In this document: piece after piece, positions 22,060 to 34,600 of the stretch
How the letters are laid out: every line of letters starts with the position of its first letter
How positions within the stretch are numbered: the first letter of the stretch is position 1
From: Eleusine coracana subsp. coracana
Taxonomy: Eukaryota > Streptophyta > Magnoliopsida > Poales > Poaceae
Assembly: GCA_032690845.1 (NCBI GenBank)
Contig: CM064420.1
Coordinates: 61,616,707-61,680,706, forward strand
Reading direction: 5' to 3'
Length of the DNA stretch: 64,000 bases
The notes under the pieces: generated by a model
The model's input: only the letters and a program-made list of their open reading frames with translations
What the model was told of the DNA's origin: nothing
Database searches by the model: none
Position numbers and translations under genes: made by a program

Positions 22060-25000
22060 CTATAACTCCGGGCAGGAGGAGGCGGAGGTGACCTGCTGTG
22101 GCTTCGTGCTGCAGGGGGTGACCTGCTGAAATTCCGTACAGGAGGTGGTGGCACTGCGTGCACGAGGAGGCGGCGACCTGCTGTAACTCCGCCTCCTTGG
22201 GGAACGATCCCGTGGGCTGTAGCTCCTGAAACCATCAAGCAATTCAGTTAGAGAAACATTTATATAGTAATTTCACAACAATATCCCAAAGTTATACAAG
22301 CTTCCAGTTTGGATTTTCCAACTGTACATATTTTTAAAACATCAGTAACCATATTGTGCAAGTTGGGTCATGGACCATAATTTAACAAAGCATACAAAGA
22401 TCTCAAGATAACTCATGAACAATCTGCACACCACATAAAAATCATTACTCCATACTACCTTCTGCCATAGCTTGGGCTCCTCCGATATCTTGGGCTGCGG
22501 CTGCGACTTCTGCTACGACTGCGGTATCTAGGACTTCTGCTGCGTCGCCTTCCACTACCCAGGCCTCCAGAACCAATCCGTAAGCGACACTCACGAGCAA
22601 AGTGACCAGCTTCACCACACTCATAGCACTTCATATCAGATCCTCCATTACGATCTCGGCCACGGCCACTACCAGCTTTGGTTGATAACTCAACCCTCCA
22701 CCCATTCTTACCTATCAAGCACAAACAACATGGCTATAAATATAAAGTCACAAATAGTTGAAATAAATACATTTTTTTATAATTCACAATAGTCAAGGCA
22801 CAAAACTTGGCCAATCACTAACATAAATGAAAGGGGAAAACTTGGTTCTATTAACATTTCACTGAACTTAACAGTTTATCAAAGTCTCGCTCTAAAATCT
22901 TCCAGTTGTACTTGTTTTCAGGACATGGACAAGACTAGCACCTGCTAATGTCACTAAGTTCACAGATTGACAATATGGAGCAGCACCAATAAATTCACTA
23001 CCAGTCAGCTACAACATTAAAAATTTTACTCCCTCCGGATTTAAATTGTTGATGCTGTTGATTTTTTTAGCTATGTTTGACCATTCTTCTTATTCAAAAA
23101 ATTTAAGAAATTATCAAATATGTTATTACAATTTGTTTTATCATTAAAGAAAGTTTAAACCTATTTTATAATATTTTATATTTGAACAAATATTTTGAAT
23201 AAGACGAATGATCAAATGTAGCTACAAAAGTCAACTGTGTCAATAATTAAAATCCGGAGGGAGTACTTGTTATCAGTTCCATGTATTGTATACTGATAAC
23301 TGAAAAAGGCTTATTCATACTCTACAAGACACACACACACACACAACTGTCAGGTAACTTAGGAACTAAATTTGGCTGGTTTCCAGCCACACACAATTTT
23401 TTTCCATGCCATGAACTAGCAACCAATGTATGGACAGCAAAAAAGAAAAGTAAGACCACATATAAGACCATGAAACATGTATTTACTAACAACACTTGCT
23501 AGCTGTAATACAAAGCAAGACACAAGTTCAACTGTGAGCAGTAAGAATGCCTAAACATGTGTACTTATTGGAATGTGGAGTAGGGTTGACGAAAACTAAT
23601 GATACACAGTGCTGTCAATATTCTTTCACATCCTGACCTCATATAAGCTAAGCCTACAACTCTATTGGAGAATGGAGACACAACAACTGCAAGAGATGAT
23701 TTCTGTGAATCTCAAGATGTTTATTTATTTTATCTTGAATATTAAGGTTCCTTGAACAGCAAAAGGATATAACAGAAAAAGAAGTTTCAATTTGACAGGG
23801 CCACAAAGTTTTATAACAATCCTACCAGATATTAAAATAAATCACTTATGTGATAGATGTCCAGAAATAAGCAAACTTTGCATGATAAAAGAGTAATGTG
23901 TGATGAACAAGCATCCATGACTATTACCATCCAATTCACGAATTGCATCTTGCGCATCTCTGCGATCATCAAAGTCAATGAAGGCAAATCCTGGGGGTTT
24001 TCTAGCAACCCATACGCTGCATTGGACAAGAAAAAATCATCTCGTGCACAGAAAACATCTAAGAACCCATAACATCTAGAGGTCAATATCTTATCTGATT
24101 GAGTAAAAAGCTTAACAAAGGTTAGTGTCGTTTTAACCAACACCCAATAAACAAACAATCCTTTGGTTGGCATACAGCAAACAAGTCCTGACCATTATAC
24201 TCAACCAGAATACAAAACCCATATAAATACAAAGACAGTGCATGATGCAATTCATGTGTGTAATTTTGTATAAGGTGTCATAAGACTTTATAAAATATAA
24301 AGTCATGAATTACACTGGCAATCTAGTGCAGTAAATAAGACCTTTCAACCAGCAGATAGAAAATGTCATTTAGAGCAACGTTCGTCAGAAAGTGCTATCT
24401 ATTCTTGAATGAATTGTCATACTCTTCCAGTTCCAGTAATACTTCATAGTCATAAACAACAAAAATGAAAGGTGAGGAGATACCATCTCCTGCAGTCATC
24501 ATAAATAAACTTCATTTTACATCTGCATGTCACACCAGTTGATTTACTCATAATATTCACCTAGTACCTTCGGCTTCTACTGCTTATCTTCATTAAATAT
24601 GCACTAGACTCATCAACAACTGTGCATAAAGGCAACCTCTTTCAAAAGAAATCCTACCGTTTTAGTGAAAAAGAAAAGATGACGACCGGAAACCCTTTGA
24701 AAAAGGGAGCCCATCTATGTCTTCAAGTGATAGAAAAAACATCTAGAACATAAAGTGGAGGTTTTAAGGTTGATCTGGAAGCCGTCTTAAGCTTGATACT
24801 ACCTAAAAGACTGTTAAGTGTGGCCGAACTTATATCCTTCCAAATCAGGCTCTAGTTACTTTGAGCATAGTAGTTTCCCTGATCCCTGTTACCTTCCCCC
24901 AGTTTCAACTCTCTAATGAAACCTTGACTACTCAATAAACTTAAACTGTAGTAACCTTGCTGATTTCTCTACAATACCATAACCATGAGCAATAAGTGTA

Positions 25001-25277
25001 CACGTTCGATGCAGAACCAGAATACTCGCAACCCACAAATTACTAAGCATGCTAGTAGAGCAAACGAGCGAATAGGCAAACACGCGCACAAAGTCCTAGC
25101 TCGAGAAAGGGTAATCCAGTACTGCTAACTTGCAACCAACTAAAGGGAAAACCAATATTTGCATTTCGAAGCAAAGATGCCATCTCACCTCTTCAGAACC
25201 CCGAACACGCGGAACTCGTCCTCGATCTCCCGTGCCGTCGCGCGCGGATCCAGGTTCCCCACATAGACGCGAGCCAT
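22060..25277 (-). CDS. RSZ23: RSZ-type SR splicing factor, RS tail frame-broken
   Basis: Four coding exons: 25189-25277, 23928-24016, 22459-22711 and 22060-22225. They encode an N-terminal RRM (MARVYVGNLDPRATAREIED, then PPGFAFIDFDDRRDAQDAI), one CCHC zinc knuckle (CYECGEAGHFAREC) and an RS domain (RRRSRSPRYRSRSRSRS). One knuckle and this order define the RSZ class of plant SR proteins, which act in splice-site selection in nuclear speckles. Within the last exon the RS frame reads RRRSYSRSPPPRARSA and then becomes non-RS (TTSCTEFQQ...), stopping at 22060 after 198 residues. A neighbouring frame resumes the RS pattern (VRNFSRSPPAARSHSRSPP) to a stop at 21999. Either one base is extra or two are missing near 22153-22157, through mutation or sequence error. 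A 5' UTR intron (25288-25459) is supported by GTAAGC and a CTCTTTCAG acceptor. Confidence 0.9.
23029..23263. mobile_element. Stowaway-like MITE in RSZ intron 2
   Basis: The element starts CTCCCTCCGGATTTAAA and ends with its inverted copy TTAAAATCCGGAGGGAG. It is 235 bp long, AT-rich inside, and flanked by the TA dinucleotide on both sides. This matches the Tc1/mariner-derived Stowaway family of grasses. Confidence 0.92.
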
Positions 25278-25287
25278 GAGCACAACC

Positions 25288-25459
25288 CTGAAAGAGGGGA
25301 AAGTTTTTCAATGATACGCAAGCAAATCCAATCCGAGGCGCAGCAGCATACACCAAAGTTCCACCGAATAGATATTTCTTCGATTCACGCCTATAAAGAG
25401 AAGAAAATCGAGACGTGCTCGACTAAAAACTACAAGCGATGGGGGGATCTGAAGCTTAC
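25288..25459 (-). other. 5' UTR intron of the RSZ gene
   Basis: The donor AA|GTAAGC at 25459 and the acceptor CTCTTTCAG ending at 25288 lie 11 bp before the start codon. A telo-box-like word (AAACCCTAG on the minus strand, near 25533) lies just upstream of the first exon. Confidence 0.6.
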
Positions 25460-25569
25460 TTGCCTTCGCGCGCGCGTTCCCTCGTGGGATTTGGGATTTC
25501 GGTCGCGAGAGCGAAAGGGCGAGCGGCTCTAGGGTTTTAAGTTTGAGCCGCGGCCAGATTAGAGGAGGG

Positions 25570-27047
25570 GGAGCAACGGGAGGGCAAGGAAGTGTAATTT
25601 GAGGCGGAAAAGAGTGGACAAAAATCAGGGGCTTTTCCGGAATTCTAATTTAGCTGGGAAACACCTCGTTGCTCCTTGCCTTTGGACTCGCGGACCTCGG
25701 GGTAGTGTCCGAAGACTTGGGCAGTACTTGGGTTTCAGCACGTTTGTTTGGATTTGTTTTTGCAAGCACAATATATTTAGCTTTCAGCATGTTTAAGACC
25801 CTGTTTGTATCCCTTCAATAATAAATGTATGTTAAAGGTCACACGGTACATAGTTGGTGGTGCTGTGACCTGTTGAAGCTCCTCTAAGGAACATTTTTTT
25901 GCCGTGTGGAGTAAATTTCATAACAAGCTTTAAATTGATGAATGATTCAGAAAAACAATTTAACATAAACGTCAAGATTCATGAGTCACCTGATGAAAGC
26001 CAACCACCAAAGCTTTTTCAATATATAGCTACAACAAACGTGCATTTTACATGGAGTTGCCTTGCCGCTCGTGATTTGGGGGATTCTATTGAGCTCAACA
26101 TGAAGATTTTCAGAGGTTAAGTATTTCATCCACATGGGACCAGATAATAGGTAAATTAGCAGCAGACATGACGAGTCGGACGTTAGTAGGACAGACCAGT
26201 GGGATGCATAGTATCTCTTTTGAGAGATCACGAGATATCAGCAATTACTTCGATCAGTTTTGCTGTCATATACTACCTCTTCTTTTTTTAAAAAAAAATC
26301 CTAACGTTAGGACAACTTAATTACTGTAAATTTGTATTGACTTGGTTGTCCTGACATCAAGAAAAAGAAAACGGATGGTACCTTGCTCAACTTTTAAAGA
26401 TCACGAGGCATCAACAATGTGCACATATGGTGGCATGATGAATTGGGTAAAAAAAAATATGAAGATGGAGATTCACAAAGACTCAAATCAAAGTGCTTCT
26501 GCTCAGATATAATGTCAAGCTCAGCAGTCTCCCCCCCCCCCCCCCCACCCTCCTCAGTGGGCATGCAAAATAAAAGTCTCATCAATACGCATACTCCATC
26601 AACAAGAATTTATACGATAAACCTTGAGGTACCCAAATCATCAGTCATGTGCCTACAGTAGATTCATCACTTCCACTGCAGATGTAAAAAACCGAGCATC
26701 TGCAAGCAAATCGAAGAGAGTGTTCTTCACTTGTCCGCTGCAAGCTCGATGATCTAAGAAAAAGAAAGCAATATTCTGGATGCTTGAACAGTATCATATG
26801 AACCATGAACAGAACTGCTCTTTAGCAGCTGCTAGATAGAATCATAAGATATTGTTGGAGTACAAGGAATGGATGTGATACATGTATATTGGTGTTAGCC
26901 CATGCGAACAAAGTTGATCAAACACACAATCGTGTGTTGTTGCAGTCAGCTAAGATCAACTGAAACAAATTGGATTGATTAGCAATAAATTCATACAAAA
27001 GCTCTCCTGGACAATGAATGTGAAAAGGAATCTTAGTTCATGGTCCT
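25570..27047. other. Intergenic between RSZ and the one-helix protein gene
   Basis: This stretch includes an unrecognised plus-strand frame of 73 codons (25899-26120) that reads like a protein fragment (FKLMNDSEKQFNINVKIHE) but matches nothing I know. It also has a 14-bp perfect palindrome TCCTAACGTTAGGA at 26299-26312 and a C16 run from about 26531. The 3' UTR of the gene ending at 27048 must lie at the right edge. Confidence 0.45.
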
Positions 27048-29448
27048 CTATTGCCCAAATAAACTAGAAATTGCCGCCAGGTATCCAGCTAGCTGCAGGA
27101 ATGAATAAGCACAAGGTCACATATTAGTAGTGCAGAAATGTTATTTGCATTATGGTTTCAAGTGTTTAACATCAATTCACAGTTATTCATTATAATTTTT
27201 TTCTCAAACAATAATCAAGTTGATGGTTATAAAAAACACTGCATGGTACAAACTGAATTCTTTAATGAATCGAGCTAGCTGCAGGAATGAATAAGCACAA
27301 GGTCACCTATTAGCAGTGTAAAAAGTTTATTAGCATTCTGGTTTCAAGTAATAAGTGTTTAACATTATTTTTCACAGTTATCCATTATAACTTTTCTCAA
27401 GCAGTAATCATGTTCAACAAATTTGTATACTACAAACTGAATCCATCCTACGATCGACTTAGGTACCTGCCCCAAGATACCCTTGCCCGTTTGACCTTCC
27501 ACTATCAATCCAGCAGTCAGTCCTATCATTGCCAATGCACCGTTAATAGCTTCTGCCTGACGGCGTTTCTGAAAAACAGATCATACTGTTAGGTCAACAT
27601 TTGAGGAGTACAAAAAAATACACCAATGCATTAGTATATGAATATAGATTGATTATGATATTTGCAAGAAGAATAGGTAGGTTTTCCATGACAGATAGAT
27701 TAGTAAATAGTACCATATATTTTAACTACTTTCTGTAAACAAACACGTGAGCATTTTTTACAGCAGAAGGACCCATTACTGGATGGACTGCTTTCTCAGA
27801 GCACCTCTCCTATAATTCCTGTCCATGTGAACATTAATGCAGTGGACAGCTCGCCTAGGTTCATCTTGTTCTACTCCCAAGAGTAGTTACTCCCACGTTC
27901 AAAAAAACACCTTGGGTATGTGTTTATACCCTTTTATCATTTTGAGTATGTACACATACTTAAAACAGGATTTTGGCCCACACAAAGAAGTTCATCCAGG
28001 TACATATTATTTACATTGCATATTAGAAGAAGGTGCCTCGTTCTTAAGGAAAACAAGCTAGACAATACAGCACTTGGATAACTAAGGAAAACCGGGTTTA
28101 CACCACAAATATAGTGGGTAAGACCACTCAAAACGCAGTACAGGATTCAGAAAGTGCAGGACAGAATATCAACAAGAGAAAGCATAAGGCTGTAAATAAA
28201 AGAACATAGTTTCATTATCATGATGATTCCATCCAGATATGATTGATTCAATGGAAGTCTATAACATAATACCCAATACAACAATGATGCACCTTTAACG
28301 TTTCTCTGGCACGAATTTCTTGCATTTGTCTAGCAGCAAGGCGCTTAGCTTCAAGTGGATCAACCATTACCACACTGTCACCTGAACTTCTTTTAGTTCG
28401 TGGCGCCTGATTCAATTTGGATAAAGAAGACATTTTAGCTACCAAGAAAGAATATATAGAATAAGAGTAATTACTTTCTCGTGGATCTAGGTAAGAGTAA
28501 TGCATAATGCCAAGAGGGCAAAGACGAATAGGTTATTCTGATAGATTAAATCTGGGCCTAATTTTCTCACAAAAGAGGATATAAGTTCAGTTCAGTAAAC
28601 AGTACATGTATTAGTTAGAGCACACTCTAACCCCTGAAAATAAATGGCCTACTGAGAAAGCCTGATGCATACATCTGCACTAGCAAAAGCCAGGAACCTC
28701 AGCACGTGGCTTCTCCGATATAATATAAGTCCTAATTGCCTCTCTTGAATAGTCCATCTACGAAATGTGAGATATGTAAGACACATAACAGAGAGGTCAA
28801 CAAAAGTAGTGCAAGTACTATAAATGTTTCACCAAAGCACATAGCGCAGCAAGAAAACAGCCGTTAGCGTGACTGCACAAGAGATCAAAACCCACATACA
28901 AGTTAAGTTACTTGCCACCCTAAATGCAGCAAATGAATTTTAACCATTGAACGAAAATGAAAATTCGATGGATTCGGTCACTGAATGAAGCTCATGTCCT
29001 GAGCTTGTGTAACTAATACAGTAGTACCATATTGGATGGGAGTAAGTGTCAACTAGAACAGAATATTCCTATGGACTCCTAATATATGTTCTTCAATACG
29101 GAATTACATTGTAAATTCACCAGATTGCAACACCCCACAAGCCAAATGATTTGCTTGTGTCCTACAGAAAGAAATAACACTATAACAATACTCGAAGGTT
29201 CCTGTAAATGAATGTGCGAACGTCATGAAACGCGTTGTCCTGGGGTTTAGAGGATCATCAACCAAACTAATAAAATTGGCAACAACCCAGAAATGAATGG
29301 GGGCTACAAACAAACCAGAGCAGAGAGCATACCTAAACACGGACGGGACAGAGGACGCACGCCCAACCGAGAGGAAGCGAGGGGAGGAAGAGCAAGAGGC
29401 AGGAGCGGCCATCGACGCCGATAAGCAGAGACTGGTGGAGCACGCCAT
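27048..29448 (-). CDS. HLIP-like one-helix plastid protein (LIL type)
   Basis: Five exons join in frame: 29333-29448, 28673-28757, 28293-28406, 27467-27568 and 27048-27092, giving 153 residues. The first about 65 residues are Ser/Ala/Arg-rich and look like a plastid transit peptide (MACSTSLCLSASMAAPASC). A charged stretch follows (DPLEAKRLAARQMQEIRAR). The single predicted membrane helix at about 113-135 (EAINGALAMIGLTAGLIVEG) carries the E..NG..AM chlorophyll-binding signature of the LHC/HLIP superfamily. Cyanobacterial HLIPs and plant OHP/LIL proteins protect and assemble photosystems in thylakoids; that role is inferred here. It does not match OHP1, OHP2 or LIL3 as I remember them, so I give no symbol. 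The gene is divergent from TAB2. Intron 4 carries a tandem duplication that includes a copy of its own acceptor. Confidence 0.8.
27087..27416. repeat. Tandem direct duplication in intron 4, including the splice acceptor
   Basis: About 150 bp starting at AGCTAGCTGCAGGAATGAAT (from about 27087) recurs from about 27276. Shared words are AATAAGCACAAGGTCAC, GGTTTCAAGT and GTTTAACAT. The repeat copies the acceptor and first bases of exon 5. Confidence 0.8.
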
Positions 29449-29739
29449 TCCTGCTGGTGCCCTCCGTCACGCGCCTCCTCCTCTCTTCTATGGACTCCGG
29501 ACGCCGTCGTGCTCCATCCTCTAGTTTTTTTTTGCATTTGTTTTTTTTTCCGTCGTGTTGTCGTCGTTATCCTGTTTTCCTCCTCCATTGGCTGGGCTTC
29601 TTCGTGGGCTTGGGCCGGCCCACGTATGTTCGAAGAGTAAGGATCACACTACTCTGCTTGGTCAGGGGAACTGGTTGAGGCCGCGACGCCACCAGCAGCA
29701 ACGTTAGCTTCTGCGTGTGGCCGTGGGCGCGCGCGCGCC
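29449..29739. promoter_or_regulatory. Compact divergent promoter region
   Basis: Only 291 bp separate the start codons of the minus-strand HLIP-like gene and the plus-strand TAB2 gene. Both 5' leaders and core promoters must fit here. No TATA box is visible. A T-rich stretch lies at 29524-29555. Confidence 0.7.
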
Positions 29740-31678
29740 ATGACAACCGCCACCGCCATCGTCGCCGGCCACGGGCTCGCCCTGCGCCGGAGCCTCCCCC
29801 TCCCCAACCCTCCAGGGAGACCCATCTCGCTCTCCCTCTCCTTCCCATCGCGGTCCGTCCAGCACGCAGCACGCCGCATGATTGTTCCGTCCTCGCGGCC
29901 GAGCCGGTGCTGCCGGTCCATCTCCTCCGAGAGCCCTACCGCCGCATCCGGCACCACCGAGGAAGACGTGGACGCCGACGAAGAGGAGGAGGAGGAGGAG
30001 GATGGTGAAGAGGTGGACCCGCAGGCGGAGGTGAGGTACCTGGACCCGGACGCGGACCCGGATTCGATCCGGGAGTGGGAACTGGACTTCTGCTCGCGGC
30101 CCATCCTGGACGCGCGGGGGAAGAAGGTGTGGGAGCTGGTGGTCTGCGACGCCACGCTGTCGCTGCAGTTCACGCGCTACTTCCCCAACACCTCCATCAA
30201 CAGCGTCACGCTCCGCGACGCGCTGGCCTCCGTGGCCGACGACCTGGGCGTGCCGCTCCCCGACCGCGTCCGCTTCTTCCGGGCCCAGATGCAGACCATC
30301 ATCACCCGCGCCTGCGGCGAGCTGGGCGTCAAGGCCGTCCCCAGCCGCCGCTGCGTCTCGCTGCTGCTGTGGCTGGAGGAGCGGTACGAGACCGTGTACA
30401 GCCGCCACCCGGGGTTCCAAGCGGGGACGCGGCCGCTGCTCGCGCTCGACAACCCGTTCCCCACCACGTTACCCGAGAACCTCTTCGGCGACAAGTGGGC
30501 ATTCGTGCAGCTCCCGTTCTCCTGTGAGTACCTCATTTCATTTACTGGCGGCGCGCTTGCAGTTACTAGGCAATAAGCCGCAGATTGGCCACTTTAGCAG
30601 ATGAGGCAAGCTGATTGTGCTTGATCGTTGTGTGCTTGTTCCTCTGCAGCTGTGAGGGAGGAAGTGGAGTCATTGGGGAGGAGGTACGCGTTCGGTGCAG
30701 GGCTCGATTTGGACTTGCTGGGGTTTGAGCTTGACGACACAACGCTTGTCCCTGGAGTCGCCGTGGAATCATCGCGAGCTAAGCCCCTTGCTGGTAAGTG
30801 TCAAACCGAAATTTTGGTTGTCCACTCAGTGCTAGATTTGGTAGGACTTGGGAGGGTGCCAAATTGGTTGTGCAAGCGTACTGAATGATCTTTCTGAACT
30901 AGGATGCTCAAAACACAATCAAAATAGCATTGTTGAAAGATATAAGAACCTTATTACTAGTTTCAGATTACGTGGTCGAAATGTTCTCCGTTCAATTGCG
31001 ATTTCAGTTTCCTTCAGGACGCGTTCAGTCTCCTTGAACATCACATGGTAAACCTTGCTGCGTAACTCAACATCAGGAAGACAGGAACCAGTACGAGGAC
31101 TGAAAGTAGTCTGTTTGTAAAATTGTAGTTCTACCTAGAGTTCTACTAGTTCGTTTGTCAAAGAAATGACATCTGAGAAGAACCAAGTAATTAATTGCTT
31201 TTTACAAGTAAGCATACACCATTGTGTTGAAACCAGCGTGTAGTAGATTTGATTTTGATAAGTAATTGCAATATTACATTACACATGTCTGTTTGATATA
31301 AACTTCCAAGAGGAAAACTCGGTCATCGTTTCCACATTGTACAACAGTTTTTTCCCTCCAAAGGAACCACGGTGACCCATACATCTCACTTCCTGTGTTT
31401 CCATCAATCCATTTTCAGCTTGGATGAACGGGCTGGAGATCTGCGCGCTGGAGGTGGACACCGGCCGGGCGATCCTGATCCTGGCGGCCGGCGTATCGAC
31501 CCGGTACGTGTACGCGGGGTACCAGAAGAGCCCCGCGGCGACGCAGGAGGCGGAGGCCTGGGAGGCGGCGAAGAAGGCCTGCGGCGGCCTCCACTTCCTG
31601 GCCGTCCAGGAGAACCTCAACTCCGACGGCTGCGTCGGCTTCTGGCTCCTGCTCGACTTGCCACAGCCGCCTGTATGA
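29740..31678 (+). CDS. TAB2: TAB2 homologue, chloroplast photosystem translation factor
   Basis: Three exons, 29740-30523, 30650-30793 and 31419-31678, give 395 residues. The N-terminus is rich in Arg, Ser and Pro without acids (MTTATAIVAGHGLALRRSL), a plastid transit peptide, followed by a polyglutamate stretch. The conserved DUF1092/Tab2 core begins at about residue 105 (WELDFCSRPILD, KKVWELVVCD, LQFTRYFPNTSINS). It continues through RVRFFRAQMQTIITRAC, LWLEERYETVY, DNPFPTTLPENLFGDKWAFVQLPFS, AWMNGLEICALEVD and ends FWLLLDLPQPPV. TAB2 in Chlamydomonas and ATAB2 in Arabidopsis bind RNA and are needed to translate photosystem reaction-centre mRNAs. Length and motif order fit the family, and the start is the first ATG. 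Exon 1 is strongly GC-rich. Confidence 0.93.
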
Positions 31679-31679
31679 T

Positions 31680-34600
31680 CGAAACAGGGTGCTTACTTAG
31701 CTTTGTATGTGACGAAATGAATTTTGACGAGAAAAATACTTATTTGTACTACTAGCATGTGTAGTGCTGCAAGTGACGAAAGAGTTTTGGGGAATCGGTC
31801 GGTATACAGGATGTTCTTCCCCTTGTTCAAACATGACATTATTATCAGTATTTTTTTTTTTTTTTTGAGATCAACAGCATCATCAGTCGAACTCGAACCG
31901 AACTGCTGGTAGCCCAGCACCTGATCGCTCCATGGCAGGCCCACGGCGTGGCGGGCCAGCGTGTTTCTGGTCCGCGTTCGCCAGGCCGACCCGGGCGCGA
32001 GAGGCCCGAGCATCGAAGTCCCAGACAGCCAGCGCCGCGGGCGTACGGCCGCGCGAACCGCCTGCGCCGGAGCTGGTTGACAATATTCAGTCGGCTTCGA
32101 AAGAAAGGTGCATGTACGGTTTCTAAGCCCAGTTTTAATATATAGTTTTATCTTATATTTTTTAAGAGTATTATATCAAATTTGAAAATATAGTTTAATA
32201 TTTGAAATAATCTCTCTCAATATATAGTTTTATCTCACGATTTTATATATAAATTATAGTATTAAATTAACATCTATTTATTACATTGAGATTGATTAAA
32301 ATATGTCGGGATGAAACTTTATATTCTCAATGAGAGTATCAATGGAGTTTCATCCCTATGAAACCTATTTGCCCAATTTTATATTAATTGCTATACCATA
32401 TTATCTTTTTTGCTTATGTGGTACCTTATTTAATATTGATGAAACCCCACTAAAACTAGTCTAAGGATACAATTTTGTTCTAATCAACCAACCATCGAGA
32501 AAGATTAAATAAGTTGATAGCGCGATCTCGTACTAACACATACTCTCTCTGTTTTAAAATTGTTATCGCTATTAATTTTATCATTATTTTGACTATTCGT
32601 CTTATTCAAAATATTTATTCAAATATAAAATATTATAAGTTATATTTAAATTTTATCTAATAATAAAACAAAATATGAGAAAATATATGATATTTTTTAA
32701 AAAAAATTAAATAAGATAAATGATCAAAAGATAGTAAAAAAAGTGAATGACAACAATGTTAAATTGAGCAAATAGTGCTCTCTAAATACTTCGTAAGTTC
32801 GTACTCAGTATTGAAAGAACTTGCATGGAGCCTTCAAGCCACAACCGCGGTATGAGTTGTGATCTCAGACTTTGTTTGGAGGCTGCTTGCCCCTTCGCGT
32901 ACTCGAAGCAGCGCCGGGACGCCGAGGTCCAACCAACGTCCAACGGTGAGTCCCCTGTCATATCCGACCGTACATGAATATGTTTGTTCGGTGACGACAC
33001 GGCAAGTGTTCTTGTGCGAACGGATCTTGGCTCAACCAGTAGCAATAAAGCAGACGGGATGCCACGTACTTGAGCAGTACATCGTCCTAAGGGCAACGAG
33101 CCCAACAAACGAAAAAACGGCCGTGTGTACAAAACGGGGCCTTGTCGTTGATAACTTTCAAAATCATTAATGACTCGCGGGCTTAGAATGATCCGGAATA
33201 ACATTATTATAATAACTATTTCCAACAACAGTTCTTATACAGTCTTTATAAGACACATGAAAACTGTTACTAATCAATGTTATTGATTAGTGATTTTTTT
33301 ATGACAGACATGAAAACCAATTCTCAGTGGGAGTTTCATTTAAAATAAAATGAGAGTTTTATTTTAAATAAATAAGGTGTCGCATAAGTAATTTTGATGA
33401 TATGACAAAAAAGTTATGAAAAAAGAGAGGAAAAAAGTTTTATTTAGATGAAAGTGGCTATTCACAATTTCCTAGATTTGAAACACTAAAATACTAGGAG
33501 AGGAGTTTTATTTCATCCTATAGATAATCAATAAAAGAACATTAAATTAAGTGCAATGAAATATCCAAGTAAAACCATGTATTGGAGAGATTGTTTCATT
33601 TGTAGTTTTAAATCATTTTTGATGACACGTCACTCTTGAAAATAAGAAAATAAAATCCTCCATTAAAAATAGCCTAAGTTCGAATATTAGTTAGATAAAA
33701 AATAAGGTGCGATAGTGACAGGTACCACACCTTCAATCAACCTAAAAGAAGGAAGTCACGCACCAATTAGTGTTGGGTTCTGCTTCAAAACTCTAATCCT
33801 AGTCCTCGGTGTTGTATGCTGCCGCCACTGTTCTACCACAGCCGCCACCCTCGTCGCCATCTTGTCCATGGCTTTGTCGGTAAGGTAAGGTGGAGGGCGG
33901 TAGACCTACTTGCTCGGACAACTCCGGGCGGTCGGCGAGCGCATGTGTTGTGATGCATACGGTGTCTCCGCCCACTATTGTCGATCTAGCCATAATAACT
34001 ATTTTCAGCAATCGTCTTTGTCGTGGCGGTCGCTACGATGCATGAATTACCGGCACCCGGTAGATGGAGGTGGTCCGGCCTTCCGCTTCTTAGCACGAGC
34101 CTCCTCTGTCGGTAACATGCGACATAGCATGGCTCAACGACGGTAACGACGATACTGTGTGCCCTGACATGGTGCAAACGACCTATGACGATGGCTAGTA
34201 GGCGGCACGTGGCGGCCATAAGAGTAAAAGAAGGCGTATATGGGAGCGAAAAAGGGAGAAAATGGTGGCGGAAGGAGTGAAATAGGAGCGGATAGGACCG
34301 TGTTCCCCTCGTTGGCAGTAGGCTATGTTTCAGATCTATCAGTTATTTGTCCTGCCTGACTCACTAGCGGGTTTAAACATGCATGTCACTAAGTTAAAAC
34401 ACTTAGTGATAAATATTGTTTCGTACACCCATTTTAGTAGTGGTTTATGTGATATCTATTGCTAATAAAAAAGATTTTTTATTGCTGAAAATGATATTTG
34501 TAGCATTGTGAGTAACCTTGTGCTTCCGGGGGCCGGAGTCAGAAGTGATAAACGTTCCAAAGACAAAGACAAATGACAAGTTTATCCTCTCGTGTCGCGC

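Noticed and set aside
29649..30420. Minus-strand frames of 174 and 238 codons
   Set aside because: Antisense shadows of TAB2 exon 1.
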